Shown: positions 8,777 to 17,719 of the stretch, piece after piece
Position numbering within the stretch: the stretch's first letter is position 1
Layout of the letters: each line of letters begins with the position of its first letter
Origin: Candidatus Eisenbergiella intestinipullorum
GTDB lineage: Bacteria > Bacillota > Clostridia > Lachnospirales > Lachnospiraceae
DNA: 64,000 nucleotides
NCBI GenBank assembly: GCA_019119815.1
Contig: DWWH01000066.1
Span: 1 to 64,000, forward strand
Direction of reading: 5' to 3'
Position numbers and translations under genes: made by a program
Notes under the pieces: model-generated
What the model was told of the DNA's origin: nothing
What the model saw: the letters and a program-made list of their open reading frames with translations, nothing else
Database searches by the model: none

Positions 8777-10156
8777 ATGAAAAAGAAACTTCTGGCAGCG
8801 ATCCTTACAGCGGCGATGCTGGCGGGAATGACGGCAGGCTGCGGCAGCTCCGGCAGCACGGCGGATACGGGAGGAAGCGCGGCAGCACAGACGACGGCGG
8901 CTTCAGAAAGCGCGGCGCCGGAGAGCGTGGCAGCGGAAAGCGAGGCGGACGGGAGCACTGAGGCACAGGAGGCCTCCGGAGAGCAGGTGACCATCAAGGT
9001 GGCGCACTGGGATTCCTCTCTGGATCCGTCCACGCAGATGCTGATCGACGGCTTTGAGGCGGCCAATCCGAATATCAAGGTGGAGCTGATCGACATCGCG
9101 TCCAGCGAATATTCCAACAAGCTGACCGTCATGCTGAACGGCGGCAACGATCTGGATGTGGTATGGATCAAGGACGCGGACAATACGCCGTCCATTGCCC
9201 AGAGAGGACAGCTTGAGGATCTGACCCCGTATATCGAAAGGGACGGAATGGATCTGGCGGAAATGAACGGAGCGGATGCGCTGAACCTGAACGGAATCCA
9301 GGCCGCGCTCCCTGTAAAAACGGATTTTTATGTACTGTATTATAATAAAGACATCTTTGACGCGGCCGGCGTGGAATATCCCGGAAACGACATGACCTGG
9401 AGCGAGTTTGAAGAGCTTGCGACGCAGATGACCAGCGGCGAAGGAAACGACAAGGTCTATGGCGCGCATTTCCATACCTGGCAGGCCTGCGTGCAGAACT
9501 GGGCCGTACAGGACGGAAAACACACCATTCTGGATACGGACTACAGCTTCATGAAGCCCTACTATGAAATGGCGCTCCGGATGCAGGACGCGGGAACCGT
9601 TATGGATTATTCCACTCTGAAAACCGGAAATATCGCTTACGCGAGCGTATTCATGGAAGGACAGACCGCGATGATCCCGATGGGAACCTGGCTGATGTCC
9701 ACCATCATCGAGGCGAAGAAAAACGGCGAAACGGACATTAACTGGGGCGTTGCCACCCTGCCGCATCCCGATGATGTGGAAGCCGGTTATACGGTCGGCT
9801 CCACCACTCCCATGGGCGTGAACGCAGCCTCCAAGCATAAGGATGAGGCGTGGGAATTCGTGAAATTCTGCAGCAGCGAAGAGGGAGCAAAGATTTACGC
9901 AGAAGCGGGAATAATCCCCGCAAGGATGAATGAAGAGACCATTAAGGCCCTGGCAGCGCTGGATGGCATGCCGGAAGGACTGGAGGAAGCGCTTCAGACC
10001 AAACACGTATCTCTGGACCGTCCTCTGGAGCTCCATTCCGCAGAAGTGAATCAGATGCTGGGCGAGGAGCACAGCCTGATCATGATCAAAGAGCTGAGCA
10101 TCGATGAAGGCCTTGCGGAAATGGGAGAAAGAAGCAAGGAAATCCAGGGAGAATAA
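8777..10156 (+). CDS. Sugar ABC importer, lipoprotein binding component (family 1)
   Basis: The 459-residue protein starts after AAAGGAGAG. It has a lipoprotein signal peptide with the lipobox ending in AGC, so Cys22 would be acylated. A Ser/Ala/Glu-rich linker follows to about residue 70. The mature part is a family 1 solute-binding fold: strand VTIKVAHWDSSLD, then FEAANPNIKVELIDI, then the PVKTDFYVLYYNKDIFDAAG block typical of oligosaccharide binders. It captures a carbohydrate outside the membrane for the two permeases that follow. No ATPase gene is nearby, as is common where a shared MsmK-like ATPase serves several importers. Substrate is unknown; the sulfatase in the operon hints at a sulfated glycan. 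Confidence 0.92.
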   Translation: MKKKLLAAILTAAMLAGMTAGCGSSGSTADTGGSAAAQTTAASESAAPESVAAESEADGSTEAQEASGEQVTIKVAHWDSSLDPSTQMLIDGFEAANPNIKVELIDIASSEYSNKLTVMLNGGNDLDVVWIKDADNTPSIAQRGQLEDLTPYIERDGMDLAEMNGADALNLNGIQAALPVKTDFYVLYYNKDIFDAAGVEYPGNDMTWSEFEELATQMTSGEGNDKVYGAHFHTWQACVQNWAVQDGKHTILDTDYSFMKPYYEMALRMQDAGTVMDYSTLKTGNIAYASVFMEGQTAMIPMGTWLMSTIIEAKKNGETDINWGVATLPHPDDVEAGYTVGSTTPMGVNAASKHKDEAWEFVKFCSSEEGAKIYAEAGIIPARMNEETIKALAALDGMPEGLEEALQTKHVSLDRPLELHSAEVNQMLGEEHSLIMIKELSIDEGLAEMGERSKEIQGE

Positions 10157-10224
10157 CACAGGGAACAGACAGGCTATGGAGGCGGCAGAAAAAAATGCCG
10201 CCTCCGGCTTTCGGAGGAGAATTT

Positions 10225-11127
10225 ATGGTATCGGTTGAAAAGAAAAGACGCGTCACCCTTACAACGCGCAATACGCTGGTGGGCCTGTCCTTTATTCTTC
10301 CGAATTTTATCGGATTTTTCATCTTTGTTCTGGTGCCGGTGCTTTTTTCCCTGATCCTGAGCTTTGCGGAATGGGACGGCTTCAATCCGATCAAATTTGC
10401 GGGCCTTGACAATTTCATTTCCATTTTTGACGACCGGGTATTCCGGGGGTCCATCTGGAAAACCTTCTATTTCAGTATTTTTACGGTGCTTTTTTCCATG
10501 TGCGCCTCTCTGGGGCTGGCCGTTCTGCTCAATCAGAAGCTGAAGGGCAGAGGAATTTTCCGCTGTGCCATCTTCTTCCCCTATGTGGCCTCCACCGTGG
10601 CCGTGGCGACGGTCTGGAATTTCCTGTTCCGGGACATCGGCCCCATCAATCAGTTCCTGACGGCGATCGGCATTTCCGATCCCCCCGGCTGGACGGCGAG
10701 CAGCGACTGGGTGATTCCCGCGCTGATCATTGTGAACATCTGGAAAAACATGGGCTATTTTATGATCGTTTATCTGGCGGCCCTGCAGGATATTCCGGAA
10801 TCCCTGTATGAAGCGGCCATGATCGACGGGGCCGGCTCCGTACAGCGGTTTTTGCGCATTACGCTGCCCATGCTGACGCCCAGCACCTTCTTCGTGGTGA
10901 TGATGCTGACCATCAATTCCTTCAAGGTGTTCGATCTGGTCTACCTGATGACGGAAGGCGGTCCGGGAAACGCCTCTACCATGATGAGCCAGTACATCTA
11001 TAACAGAGCCTTCATCGCCTGGAACTATGGAGAAAGCAGCGCGGCGGCCATGATCCTGTTCCTGATCATCGCTCTTCTGACCGTCCTGCAGTTCCGGATG
11101 GAGAAAAAGTGGGTCAGCTATATGTAA
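10225..11127 (+). CDS. Sugar ABC importer permease (MalF/UgpA type)
   Basis: I start at the ATG at 10225, which has GGAGGAG seven bases upstream; the frame also opens at 10195 without a ribosome site. The 300-residue protein has six hydrophobic helices. It carries the EAA loop (YEAAMIDGAGSVQRFLRITLP) that contacts the ATPase, and the usual WNFLFRDIGPIN periplasmic segment. It is the first membrane partner of the binding protein at 8777. It forms a heterodimer with the next gene product, 18 nt downstream. Confidence 0.93.
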   Translation: MVSVEKKRRVTLTTRNTLVGLSFILPNFIGFFIFVLVPVLFSLILSFAEWDGFNPIKFAGLDNFISIFDDRVFRGSIWKTFYFSIFTVLFSMCASLGLAVLLNQKLKGRGIFRCAIFFPYVASTVAVATVWNFLFRDIGPINQFLTAIGISDPPGWTASSDWVIPALIIVNIWKNMGYFMIVYLAALQDIPESLYEAAMIDGAGSVQRFLRITLPMLTPSTFFVVMMLTINSFKVFDLVYLMTEGGPGNASTMMSQYIYNRAFIAWNYGESSAAAMILFLIIALLTVLQFRMEKKWVSYM

Positions 11128-11145
11128 GCGGCAGAGGAGGTAAGA

Positions 11146-11985
11146 TTGGAAATGAAAAGAAAGCAAAAAGAAATTCTGACCAGAATCATCAGCTATATTT
11201 TGCTGACGCTGCTCACGATCATGACGCTCATGCCGCTTTTATGGATGCTGAGCGCTTCCCTGAAAACCAGCACGGAGGTATTCAGCATGAATTTCCGCTG
11301 GCTTCCGGAGGTTGCTCAGTGGAAGAATTATGTGGAGATCTGGAGCAAGATTCCGCTGGCCACGTTTACGCTGAATACGGTGAAGCTGACCGTGCTCATC
11401 ACGCTGATCCAGGTGATGACTTCCAGCTTCGCGGCCTACGGCTTTTCCAAATGTAAATTCAAGGGAAGAGATGTTCTGTTCCTCTGCTATGTGGCCACGA
11501 TCGCCATCCCCTGGCAGGTGTACATGCTGCCGCAGTACAGCATGATGAACAAAATGCATCTGGTGGATACCCATATCGGTTACATCCTGATGCAGAGCTT
11601 TACCGCCTTCGGCGTATTTCTGATGCGGCAGTTTTTCATGTCTCTGCCCGGCGAGCTTCTGGAGGCAGGCCGGATCGACGGACTGAGCGAATACGGCAAT
11701 TTCCTGCGCATTGCGATGCCGCTGTCGAAGCCCAGCATCGCGACCCTGACCATTTTCAGCTTTGTGACGATCTGGAACGACTATATGGGGCCCCTGATCT
11801 ATTTCAACAGCACCAGGAAAAAGACGATCCAGCTGGGGATTAAGATGTTCATCGGCCAGTATTCCGCGGAGTACGGACTGGTGATGGCGGCGAGCGTGAT
11901 TTCCCTGATCCCGGTTCTGCTCATTTTCCTGGCCGGACAGAAGTTCTTCGTACAGGGTGTGGCGTCCAGCGGAATCAAGGGATAA
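11146..11985 (+). CDS. Sugar ABC importer permease (MalG/UgpE type)
   Basis: The 279-residue protein has six membrane helices and the EAA loop (LLEAGRIDGLSEYGNFLRIAMP). It ends in GVASSGIKG, the usual tail of this subfamily. Two starts share one AGGAGG site: TTG at 11146 (5-nt gap) and ATG at 11152 (11-nt gap); I cannot decide between them. It completes the importer with the gene upstream. The sulfatase gene follows about 90 nt later in the same direction. Confidence 0.92.
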   Translation: MEMKRKQKEILTRIISYILLTLLTIMTLMPLLWMLSASLKTSTEVFSMNFRWLPEVAQWKNYVEIWSKIPLATFTLNTVKLTVLITLIQVMTSSFAAYGFSKCKFKGRDVLFLCYVATIAIPWQVYMLPQYSMMNKMHLVDTHIGYILMQSFTAFGVFLMRQFFMSLPGELLEAGRIDGLSEYGNFLRIAMPLSKPSIATLTIFSFVTIWNDYMGPLIYFNSTRKKTIQLGIKMFIGQYSAEYGLVMAASVISLIPVLLIFLAGQKFFVQGVASSGIKG

Positions 11986-12074
11986 CGAAGATCGCGAAAT
12001 CAGTCTGACAGCGCGTTGTCCTGCCGGAGTCTGTGACGCTCTGGCAGGGAGAGAAAAAGGAAGGGAGAACAGCA

Positions 12075-13418
12075 GTGGCAGACAGACCGAACGTATTGAT
12101 CCTGATGAGCGATGAACACCGTTTTGACGTATGCGGATTTGGAGGGAACCGGGTGGTGCGGACGCCGAACCTGGACCGGCTGGCGGAGGAAGCGGTGGTC
12201 TTTACCAACGCCTACACGCCGTCCCCGGTATGTATTCCGGCCAGACAGTGCATTGCTTCGGGAAAGTATCCGCGTACCTGCGGGGTGGAGCGCTTTGGAG
12301 AGGACCTGCCTCCGAATTCACCGACCTTTGCCCGCTGCTTCAGCGAACAGGGATACCAGACGGCGGCATGCGGCAAGCTGCATCATCTCGGCATCGACCA
12401 GATGCAGGGCTGGCAGTACCGGGTGGCGGGAGATCTGGAGGTATCCGTGCCCGCCTATCTGAAGCAGTCGGGAAGGGACCCGCAGGCGGCATATCAGTTT
12501 GACATGTCCGTGAAATGGGATGATAAAAAGGAAATCCTCCGGGCGGGACCGGGGGATCCGCCCCACGCCAGGGAGGACCGGCTGACGGTGGCGGGGGCGA
12601 AGAATTTTATCCATAAATATTTTGTGGACAGCTTTTATGACCGCGCCCGGAGAGACAGGCCTCTGATGCTGTACGTGGGCCTGCAGAATCCGCATTATCC
12701 CTATATGGCCGGACAGAAGCTGTTTGACTACTATCTGAACCGGGTGGAGCCCTATGAGAATACGAAGCCGTCGGAGCATCCCTTTCTGGGACGCTGCTCC
12801 AACTGCCCGCCGTTAATCATCGGAAGGGATGTAACGCTGCGGGAGGTAAAACGAGCCATGGCGGCCTATTACGCGAACGTGGAAACGGTGGATGAGCAGA
12901 TCGGCCAGATCCTGACGGCCCTGTGGGAAGCGGGAGAGGATCCGGACCGGTGGCTGATCATCTATACCTCGGATCACGGAGAAATGCTCGGAGAGCATTC
13001 CATCTGGGAGAAACAGCGCTTTTACGAGGGAAGCGTCCGCGTGCCGCTTTTCATCCGCTGGCCCGGACATTTTGCCGCCCGCCGCTGTGAGAAAAATGTG
13101 AATCTGGTGGACCTGTATGCCACTCTCTGCGGGCTGTGCGGGATACAGCCTGCGGAAGGCCTGGAAAGCCGCAGCCTGACCGGCCTGCTGGAGGGAAATG
13201 AGGCGGACTGGGAAAACGAGACCATGTCCCAGTGGGGCGGAACCAACCTGATGATCAAACGGGATGCCCTGAAATATCACTATTACAGCACGGACGGCTC
13301 GGAGCTTCTGTTCGACCTGGAAGCGGACCCGCAGGAGAACGAGGATTTTTCCCGCGATCCCGCTTTTCGGGAGATCATGGAAGAATTCCGGAAAAAACGG
13401 CGGGCGGCCGGATTCTGA
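12075..13418 (+). CDS. Type I sulfatase, cytosolic
   Basis: The GTG at 12075 has GGGAG seven bases upstream and gives MADRPNVLILMSDEHR, the normal sulfatase opening; the earlier GTG at 12033 adds residues that do not fit. The 447-residue protein carries the active-site signature CIPAR (Cys53 to Arg57), where Cys is converted to formylglycine by an anaerobic or oxygen-dependent maturase not seen in this window. Metal ligands include Asp13 and the later SDHGEMLGEH block. There is no signal peptide, so it acts inside the cell on imported substrate. Its place behind a sugar importer suggests removal of sulfate from an imported saccharide, but sulfatase-fold hydrolases also act on other esters. 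Confidence 0.85.
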   Translation: MADRPNVLILMSDEHRFDVCGFGGNRVVRTPNLDRLAEEAVVFTNAYTPSPVCIPARQCIASGKYPRTCGVERFGEDLPPNSPTFARCFSEQGYQTAACGKLHHLGIDQMQGWQYRVAGDLEVSVPAYLKQSGRDPQAAYQFDMSVKWDDKKEILRAGPGDPPHAREDRLTVAGAKNFIHKYFVDSFYDRARRDRPLMLYVGLQNPHYPYMAGQKLFDYYLNRVEPYENTKPSEHPFLGRCSNCPPLIIGRDVTLREVKRAMAAYYANVETVDEQIGQILTALWEAGEDPDRWLIIYTSDHGEMLGEHSIWEKQRFYEGSVRVPLFIRWPGHFAARRCEKNVNLVDLYATLCGLCGIQPAEGLESRSLTGLLEGNEADWENETMSQWGGTNLMIKRDALKYHYYSTDGSELLFDLEADPQENEDFSRDPAFREIMEEFRKKRRAAGF

Positions 13419-13435
13419 AAAACCTGAGAAAACAA

Positions 13436-13482
13436 AAAACATCAGCGCCTGTGAGAGCAGTCTTTCAGGCAGCTGATGTTTT
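13436..13482 (+). terminator. Terminator of the sulfatase operon
   Basis: AAAACATCAGC before 13447 pairs with GCTGATGTTTT at 13472-13482, with an inner GCCTG/CAGGC pairing. The A-run on one side and T-run on the other make it usable in both directions. Confidence 0.7.
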
Positions 13483-13491
13483 GCGTGATAA

Positions 13492-13569
13492 GCCCGGCAA
13501 GCGGCCGCCATGCCTGCATGATCGGCCATTTGCCGGGCAAGTACAGCGAGCGGCATTTATGCCGTGAGC
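13492..13569. repeat. Hairpin plus first copy of a 26-nt palindromic repeat
   Basis: GCCCGGCAA at 13492-13500 pairs with TTGCCGGGC at 13530-13538. It is followed by a 26-nt palindromic unit (13544-13569, core CGGCATTTATGCCG) that recurs at 18079-18104 with one base changed. This looks like a dispersed intergenic repeat. Confidence 0.6.
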
Positions 13570-13583
13570 CGGGCGCATCGCGT

Positions 13584-13616
13584 AATTGGACAGGGGAAGG
13601 AACTTCCCCTATCCAA
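13584..13616. terminator. Hairpin between convergent genes
   Basis: ATTGGACAGGGGAAG pairs with CTTCCCCTATCCAAT around GAA, one mismatch in 15. It lies between the sulfatase and the convergent cyclophilin gene. No T-run follows on either side, so termination is uncertain. Confidence 0.45.
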
Positions 13617-13665
13617 TCGGCAGGAAGATTTCCTTTCCGTCTTATAAAAGGATGCGAACGCGCGG

Positions 13666-14187
13666 TTACATCTTTTCCGGTTCCGGATATTCCACGCCGA
13701 AGGTCTCCACCGTCATGGTTCTGATCTTTTGCTCCTCCAGCGGGCGGTCGGAGTAGTCGGTTCTGGTCTCCGCGATTTTATCCACATTCTCCATTCCCTC
13801 GATCACCTTTCCGAAGGCCGCGTAAGCGCCGTCCAGATGGGGAGAGGTCTTGTGCATGATGAAGAACTGGCTTCCCGCGGAATTGGGAGCCATGGTGCGG
13901 GCCATGGAAAGCACGCCCTCCGTGTGCTTCAGATCATTCTTCACCCCGTTCTGGGCGAATTCCCCCTTGATGGAATAGCCGGGGCCGCCTACGCCGGTTC
14001 CCTCCGGATCGCCGCCCTGGATCATGAAGCCGTTGATGACCCGGTGGAAGATCAGACCGTCATAAAAGTGGCGGTTGATCAGACTGATGAAATTGTTGAC
14101 GGTGATGGGAGCGGTCTCGGGATAAAGCTCCGCCTTAATCACGTCGCCGTTTTCCATGGTAATGGTAACAATCGGATTCTGTGCCAT
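13666..14187 (-). CDS. Peptidyl-prolyl cis-trans isomerase, cyclophilin type
   Basis: The 173-residue protein is a compact single-domain cyclophilin that speeds proline isomerisation during protein folding, probably in the cytosol as no signal peptide is present. The core motifs are FHRVINGFMIQGGD (catalytic Arg), GSQFFIMHKTSPHLDG and AAFGKVIEGM. I take the ATG at 14187 (MAQNPIVTITM), preceded by GGAAAGGAAG; the frame opens nine codons earlier without need. It stands alone, convergent with the sulfatase operon and divergent from the GNAT gene. Confidence 0.93.
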   Translation of the reverse strand: MAQNPIVTITMENGDVIKAELYPETAPITVNNFISLINRHFYDGLIFHRVINGFMIQGGDPEGTGVGGPGYSIKGEFAQNGVKNDLKHTEGVLSMARTMAPNSAGSQFFIMHKTSPHLDGAYAAFGKVIEGMENVDKIAETRTDYSDRPLEEQKIRTMTVETFGVEYPEPEKM

Positions 14188-14304
14188 AAAATACAACTTC
14201 CTTTCCTGATGCATATTTTTTGCGGACTGCGCGCGTGGTATAATATATTGTCAGTCATTTATTGTATCGGAAAGAAAGGAAAACGTAAAGAGAAGTTGAA
14301 GAAA

Positions 14305-15303
14305 ATGCTGGAAAAAGTCCGGATTCTGCTCACGGAAGAGAACCGGGAGGCGGCAAAGCAGGCAGAGCGGCTGGCCGGGCGGCTCCGGGCGGAAGGGCTG
14401 GAAGCAGAAGAAATACGGATATCGGGAGAAAAGGCAGAAGGAAGCGGGACGCCGGGAGACCGGCCCGGAGAGATTCTGCCGGCGGAGCAGGCAGAGGGGG
14501 AGCTGTGGATCACGGACTGCCCGGAGGCGGCGCGGCGGCTGGCAGGAGAGAACTGCCGGATCCTGCTGTATCTGACGGAGAAGAGCAGGGCGCTTCCTCT
14601 GGGGGAATACCCTTATGCCGTGGAGAGTCTGGAGGGAATCGGCGCGGAGGAGCTGGAAGGGATCTGGCGCCGCCTGACGGGAGAGCCCTGGGAGATTCTG
14701 CACACGGAGCGGCTGATCGTGCGGGAGCAGAGGGAGGAGGATCTGGACAGTCTGTATGAGATCTATGCCCACCCGGATATGACCGCATATATGGAAGGGC
14801 TGTCCGCGGACAGGCAGGAGGAGCGGGAGCGGCTGACAAGCTATATCCGCACCGTATATCCGCTCTATGGCTTCGGTCTGTGGATGCTGGAAAAAAGAGA
14901 GCCGGAGAAAGGGGAAAAAGGCGGCCGGCCGGAGCAGGGCGGAGGGATGGCGTCGGACGGTCAGCCGGAGCAGGGCGGAGAAATGGCGTCGGACGGCCAG
15001 CCGGAACTGGCCGGAGAATGCATCGGCAGGGCCGGCTTTTTCTGGCGGGAGGAAGCCGCCGTGCCGGAGCTGGGATTTGCCATCCGGAAAACGGAGCAGA
15101 AAAAGGGCTACTGTCTGGAGGCCTGCCGCGCCATTCTGAAATATGGCTTTGAAGAGCTGGATTTTTCGGAGGTACAGGCGCTGACGCGGCCGGGAAACCG
15201 GGCGGCGGAGGCGGTGCTTGCGCGGCTCGGCTTTCAGAGGGCGGGAATCACGGAAGCGGACGGGGCTCCGGCGGCGCGCTGGCTGCTTCGGAGGAACCGA
15301 TGA
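14305..15303 (+). CDS. GNAT family acetyltransferase with repeat insertion
   Basis: From the ATG at 14305 the protein is 332 residues. The first 130 residues are Glu/Arg-rich and unrecognised, with some resemblance to a degraded nucleotide-binding fold. Residues from about 134 form a GNAT domain of the ribosomal-protein acetyltransferase type (HTERLIVREQREEDLDSLYE, GFAIRKTEQKKGYCLEACRA, NRAAEAVLARLGFQRAG). It would transfer acetyl from acetyl-CoA to an unknown amine. Within the domain, between WMLEK and CIGRAGFF, a Gly/Glu/Pro-rich insert carries an 11-residue unit (PEQGGxMASDG) about 2.5 times. The 3' end overlaps the convergent DUF1275 gene by 56 bp. The true start is uncertain because the ribosome site is weak. 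Confidence 0.8.
   Translation: MLEKVRILLTEENREAAKQAERLAGRLRAEGLEAEEIRISGEKAEGSGTPGDRPGEILPAEQAEGELWITDCPEAARRLAGENCRILLYLTEKSRALPLGEYPYAVESLEGIGAEELEGIWRRLTGEPWEILHTERLIVREQREEDLDSLYEIYAHPDMTAYMEGLSADRQEERERLTSYIRTVYPLYGFGLWMLEKREPEKGEKGGRPEQGGGMASDGQPEQGGEMASDGQPELAGECIGRAGFFWREEAAVPELGFAIRKTEQKKGYCLEACRAILKYGFEELDFSEVQALTRPGNRAAEAVLARLGFQRAGITEADGAPAARWLLRRNR
14935..15010 (+). repeat. 33-bp tandem repeat inside the GNAT gene
   Basis: A 33-bp unit encoding PEQGG(G/E)MASDGQ is present twice in tandem with few differences, followed by a partial third copy. It falls in a loop of the acetyltransferase domain. Confidence 0.75.
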
Positions 15304-15991
15304 ACATGAGGGTGAAGCTGACCAGAAGCAGCGCGCAGGAGAGCCAGATGGTGCGGCTTCCCAGAACAGGAAGGCACAGGCCGCTCAGCGCTGCGCCGGC
15401 CGCGAAGCAGAGGATGATGCCGAAGTAATGGGCGGCTTTTTGGGGCGCCTGCCCGCTCTTTTCATAAAAACAGAGGAAGAGGGCTTCCACGCCGCTTCGC
15501 AGGTTGCCGATGCACATGGTGCTGGCAAAGGCGTATCCGTCCACCTTGCGGAAGGCCTGCACCTGCATGGCGCAGGAAAAGGAGACCAGGGCGTTGGCGA
15601 ACATGTTCCATTCCTCCGGGAAAAAGCCCACCAGAAACAGCAGAAGGATCTCGATCAGCAGAACGGACTGCCGCCAGTGCATGCGGCGCAGGGCCTGCCG
15701 GCAGCGCCGGCGGATATACTCGGCAAAGGCGACGCCGAACGCGAAGAACAAAAGGGGCACCAGGTAGCGGAGGGCCGCGGCTTTGTTTCCCTCACACAGA
15801 TTCGTGCTGAGAAGGACGATGTTTCCGGTCTGGGCATTGGCAAAGACCCGGCCGCGTAAAAGATAGGTATAGGCATCCTGAAGGCCGCCGGACAGGGACA
15901 GAAAGGCGGCGGTCAGAAACGCCTCCGACATCTGGCCTCCTGGCTTTCGGAGGGTTTTGCGGTACGGAAGCTTCCGCTGGGAGGTTTTCAT
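15248..15991 (-). CDS. YoaK/DUF1275 family membrane protein
   Basis: The 247-residue protein is mostly hydrophobic with about six to seven predicted membrane helices. It shows the DUF1275 hallmarks: SGGLQDAYTYLLRGRVFANAQTGNIVLL in the first part and QVQAFRKVDGYAFASTMCIGNLRSG in the middle. Members such as YoaK are uncharacterised and are often called transporters without proof. It is convergent with and overlaps the GNAT gene by 56 bp, so its last 18 codons are also coding on the other strand. It has its own upstream region shared with the divergent MATE gene. Confidence 0.88.
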   Translation of the reverse strand: MKTSQRKLPYRKTLRKPGGQMSEAFLTAAFLSLSGGLQDAYTYLLRGRVFANAQTGNIVLLSTNLCEGNKAAALRYLVPLLFFAFGVAFAEYIRRRCRQALRRMHWRQSVLLIEILLLFLVGFFPEEWNMFANALVSFSCAMQVQAFRKVDGYAFASTMCIGNLRSGVEALFLCFYEKSGQAPQKAAHYFGIILCFAAGAALSGLCLPVLGSRTIWLSCALLLVSFTLMFIGSSEAASAPPEPRPLP

Positions 15992-16187
15992 GAGTTTTTC
16001 TCCTTAAAGGCTGTCTTGTTTTTTACACCGGAACCTATTATACTTGGCATGTTGCGGGATGTAAAAACGTTTGTCGGCATGACTGCGATAGCAAATTGAT
16101 ATGAGAAAAACGGGAAAGCATCGGGAAAGCATCAGACAAAGGGGCGGAAAAAAGACAGCCCTCTGGATGCGGAAACGGAGAACACGA

Positions 16188-17534
16188 ATGAACAGAGACC
16201 TGACAGTGGGAGAACCGCAGAGCGTTTTGTGGAGATTTTCCATTCCCATGTTTGTGAGCGTGATTTTTCAGCAGCTCTACAACATGGCGGACAGCGTGAT
16301 CGCGGGGAAATTTGCGGGAGAGGACGCGCTGGCGGCGGTCGGGGCCTCCTATCCGATCACCATGATCTTCATGGCGATCGCGGTGGGAAGCAATATAGGC
16401 TGCTCGGTCATCATCTCCCAGTATTTTGGAGCAAAATGGTTTGAAAAAATGAAAACGGCGGTTTACACCACGCTGCTTTCTTCTACGGCGCTGTCCATCC
16501 TGCTGACGCTTGCGGGACTGCTGGGGAGCCGCTGGATGATGACCGCCATCAATACGCCGGATAATATTTTCGCGGACGGCGATCTGTATCTGCGGATCTA
16601 CATCGGAGGCTTCGCCTTTCTTTTCCTGTATAACGTGGCCACGGGAATTTTTAACTCCATGGGAGATTCCAGGACGCCTCTGTATTTTCTGATCGGTTCC
16701 TCTCTGGGAAACATCGTGCTGGATCTGATCTTCGTGGCGGTTTTCCACTGGGGCGTGGCGGGCGTGGCCTGGGCCACCTTTATCGCTCAGGGGATCGCCT
16801 GCGTGCTGGCGCTTCTGGCGCTTCGCAGACGCCTGGCCTCCATCCGGACGGAAGGGAGAGTGGAGCTGTTTTCCTGGGACATGCTGGGGCGGATCAGCCG
16901 GATCGCCATCCCCAGCATCCTGCAGCAGAGCTTCATTTCCGTGGGAAATATTTTCATCCAGGGCCTGATCAATTCCTATGGCTCTTCGGTCATCGCAGGC
17001 TATTCCGCGGCGATCAAGCTGAATACCTTCTGTATTACCAGCATTACCACGCTGGGAAATGGAACCAGCAGCTTTTCAGCCCAGAATCTGGGAGCGGGAC
17101 GGCAGGACCGGGTGCGGGCGGGACTGCGCGCTTCCATCCGGCTGGCGCTGATTCTGGCGGTTCCCTTTTTCGCCGCGTTTTTCTTCGGAGGACGGATCAT
17201 GCTTTCCCTGTTCATGAATGAGGGAAGCACGGTGGCCATGGAGACGGGACTTCTGTTTCTGAGGATCGTGTCCCCCTTCTATTTTGTGATCTCCATCAAG
17301 CTGATGGTGGACGGCGTCCTGCGCGGGGCGGGCGCGATGGGTGCCTTCATGACGGCCACCTTTACGGACCTGGTTCTCCGCGTGGTGCTGGCTTACCTGT
17401 TTTCTCCCTTCTTCGGAACGACAGGAATCTGGCTGTCCTGGCCCGTGGGCTGGATCGCCGCGGCGGTGCTTTCCGTTCTGTTTTATAAAAAGGATGTCTG
17501 GACGGGGCGTTCTGTGACCGTGGAGGACAGATAA
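16188..17534 (+). CDS. MATE family multidrug efflux protein
   Basis: I choose the ATG at 16188 (MNRDLTVGEPQSVLWRFSIP), which has GGAG eight bases upstream; the frame opens earlier at 16101. The 448-residue protein has twelve hydrophobic helices in two related halves. It carries the usual family segments, including QQLYNMADSVIAGKFAG in the first helix pair and LNTFCITSITTLGNGTSSFSAQNLGAG at the start of the second half. It would export cationic compounds in exchange for Na+ or H+. A strong terminator follows at 17560. A second, distinct MATE gene lies at 60300. Confidence 0.92.
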   Translation: MNRDLTVGEPQSVLWRFSIPMFVSVIFQQLYNMADSVIAGKFAGEDALAAVGASYPITMIFMAIAVGSNIGCSVIISQYFGAKWFEKMKTAVYTTLLSSTALSILLTLAGLLGSRWMMTAINTPDNIFADGDLYLRIYIGGFAFLFLYNVATGIFNSMGDSRTPLYFLIGSSLGNIVLDLIFVAVFHWGVAGVAWATFIAQGIACVLALLALRRRLASIRTEGRVELFSWDMLGRISRIAIPSILQQSFISVGNIFIQGLINSYGSSVIAGYSAAIKLNTFCITSITTLGNGTSSFSAQNLGAGRQDRVRAGLRASIRLALILAVPFFAAFFFGGRIMLSLFMNEGSTVAMETGLLFLRIVSPFYFVISIKLMVDGVLRGAGAMGAFMTATFTDLVLRVVLAYLFSPFFGTTGIWLSWPVGWIAAAVLSVLFYKKDVWTGRSVTVEDR

Positions 17535-17559
17535 GGACGCCAGCGGAAAAAACGGATGG

Positions 17560-17585
17560 GGAAGATTGAAAAAATCTTCCTTTTT
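17560..17585 (+). terminator. Intrinsic terminator of the MATE gene
   Basis: GGAAGATT pairs with AATCTTCC around GAAAA, followed directly by five Ts at 17581-17585. Confidence 0.85.
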
Positions 17586-17599
17586 CTCGCAAAATCGTT

Positions 17600-17719
17600 G
17601 TTACAGCTCTGCCGAAGGCTGAGCTGTAACGGCATCCGGCCATTCCAGGCGCTTCGCGCCAGGCCGGATGCTTCCAGCCGGTCTGTTTTCGTACGGTCTG
17701 CGCAGGGAATGCGCAGACC
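17600..17719. repeat. Cluster of three strong hairpins
   Basis: Three perfect 10-bp stems sit within 120 nt: GTTACAGCTC/GAGCTGTAAC (17600-17630, inner GCC/GGC), GCATCCGGCC/GGCCGGATGC (17632-17671, inner GGCGC/GCGCC) and GGTCTGCGCA/TGCGCAGACC (17695-17719). None has a T-run. They could be an extragenic palindromic repeat element or a folded RNA; no promoter is seen before them. Confidence 0.6.

Noticed and set aside
12033..12074. Earlier GTG start of the sulfatase
   Set aside because: It adds residues absent from the family, and GTG 12075 is better placed behind GGGAG.
13729..14304. Long upstream extension of the GNAT reading frame
   Set aside because: It is antisense to the cyclophilin gene and contains no recognisable protein; the real gene starts near 14305.
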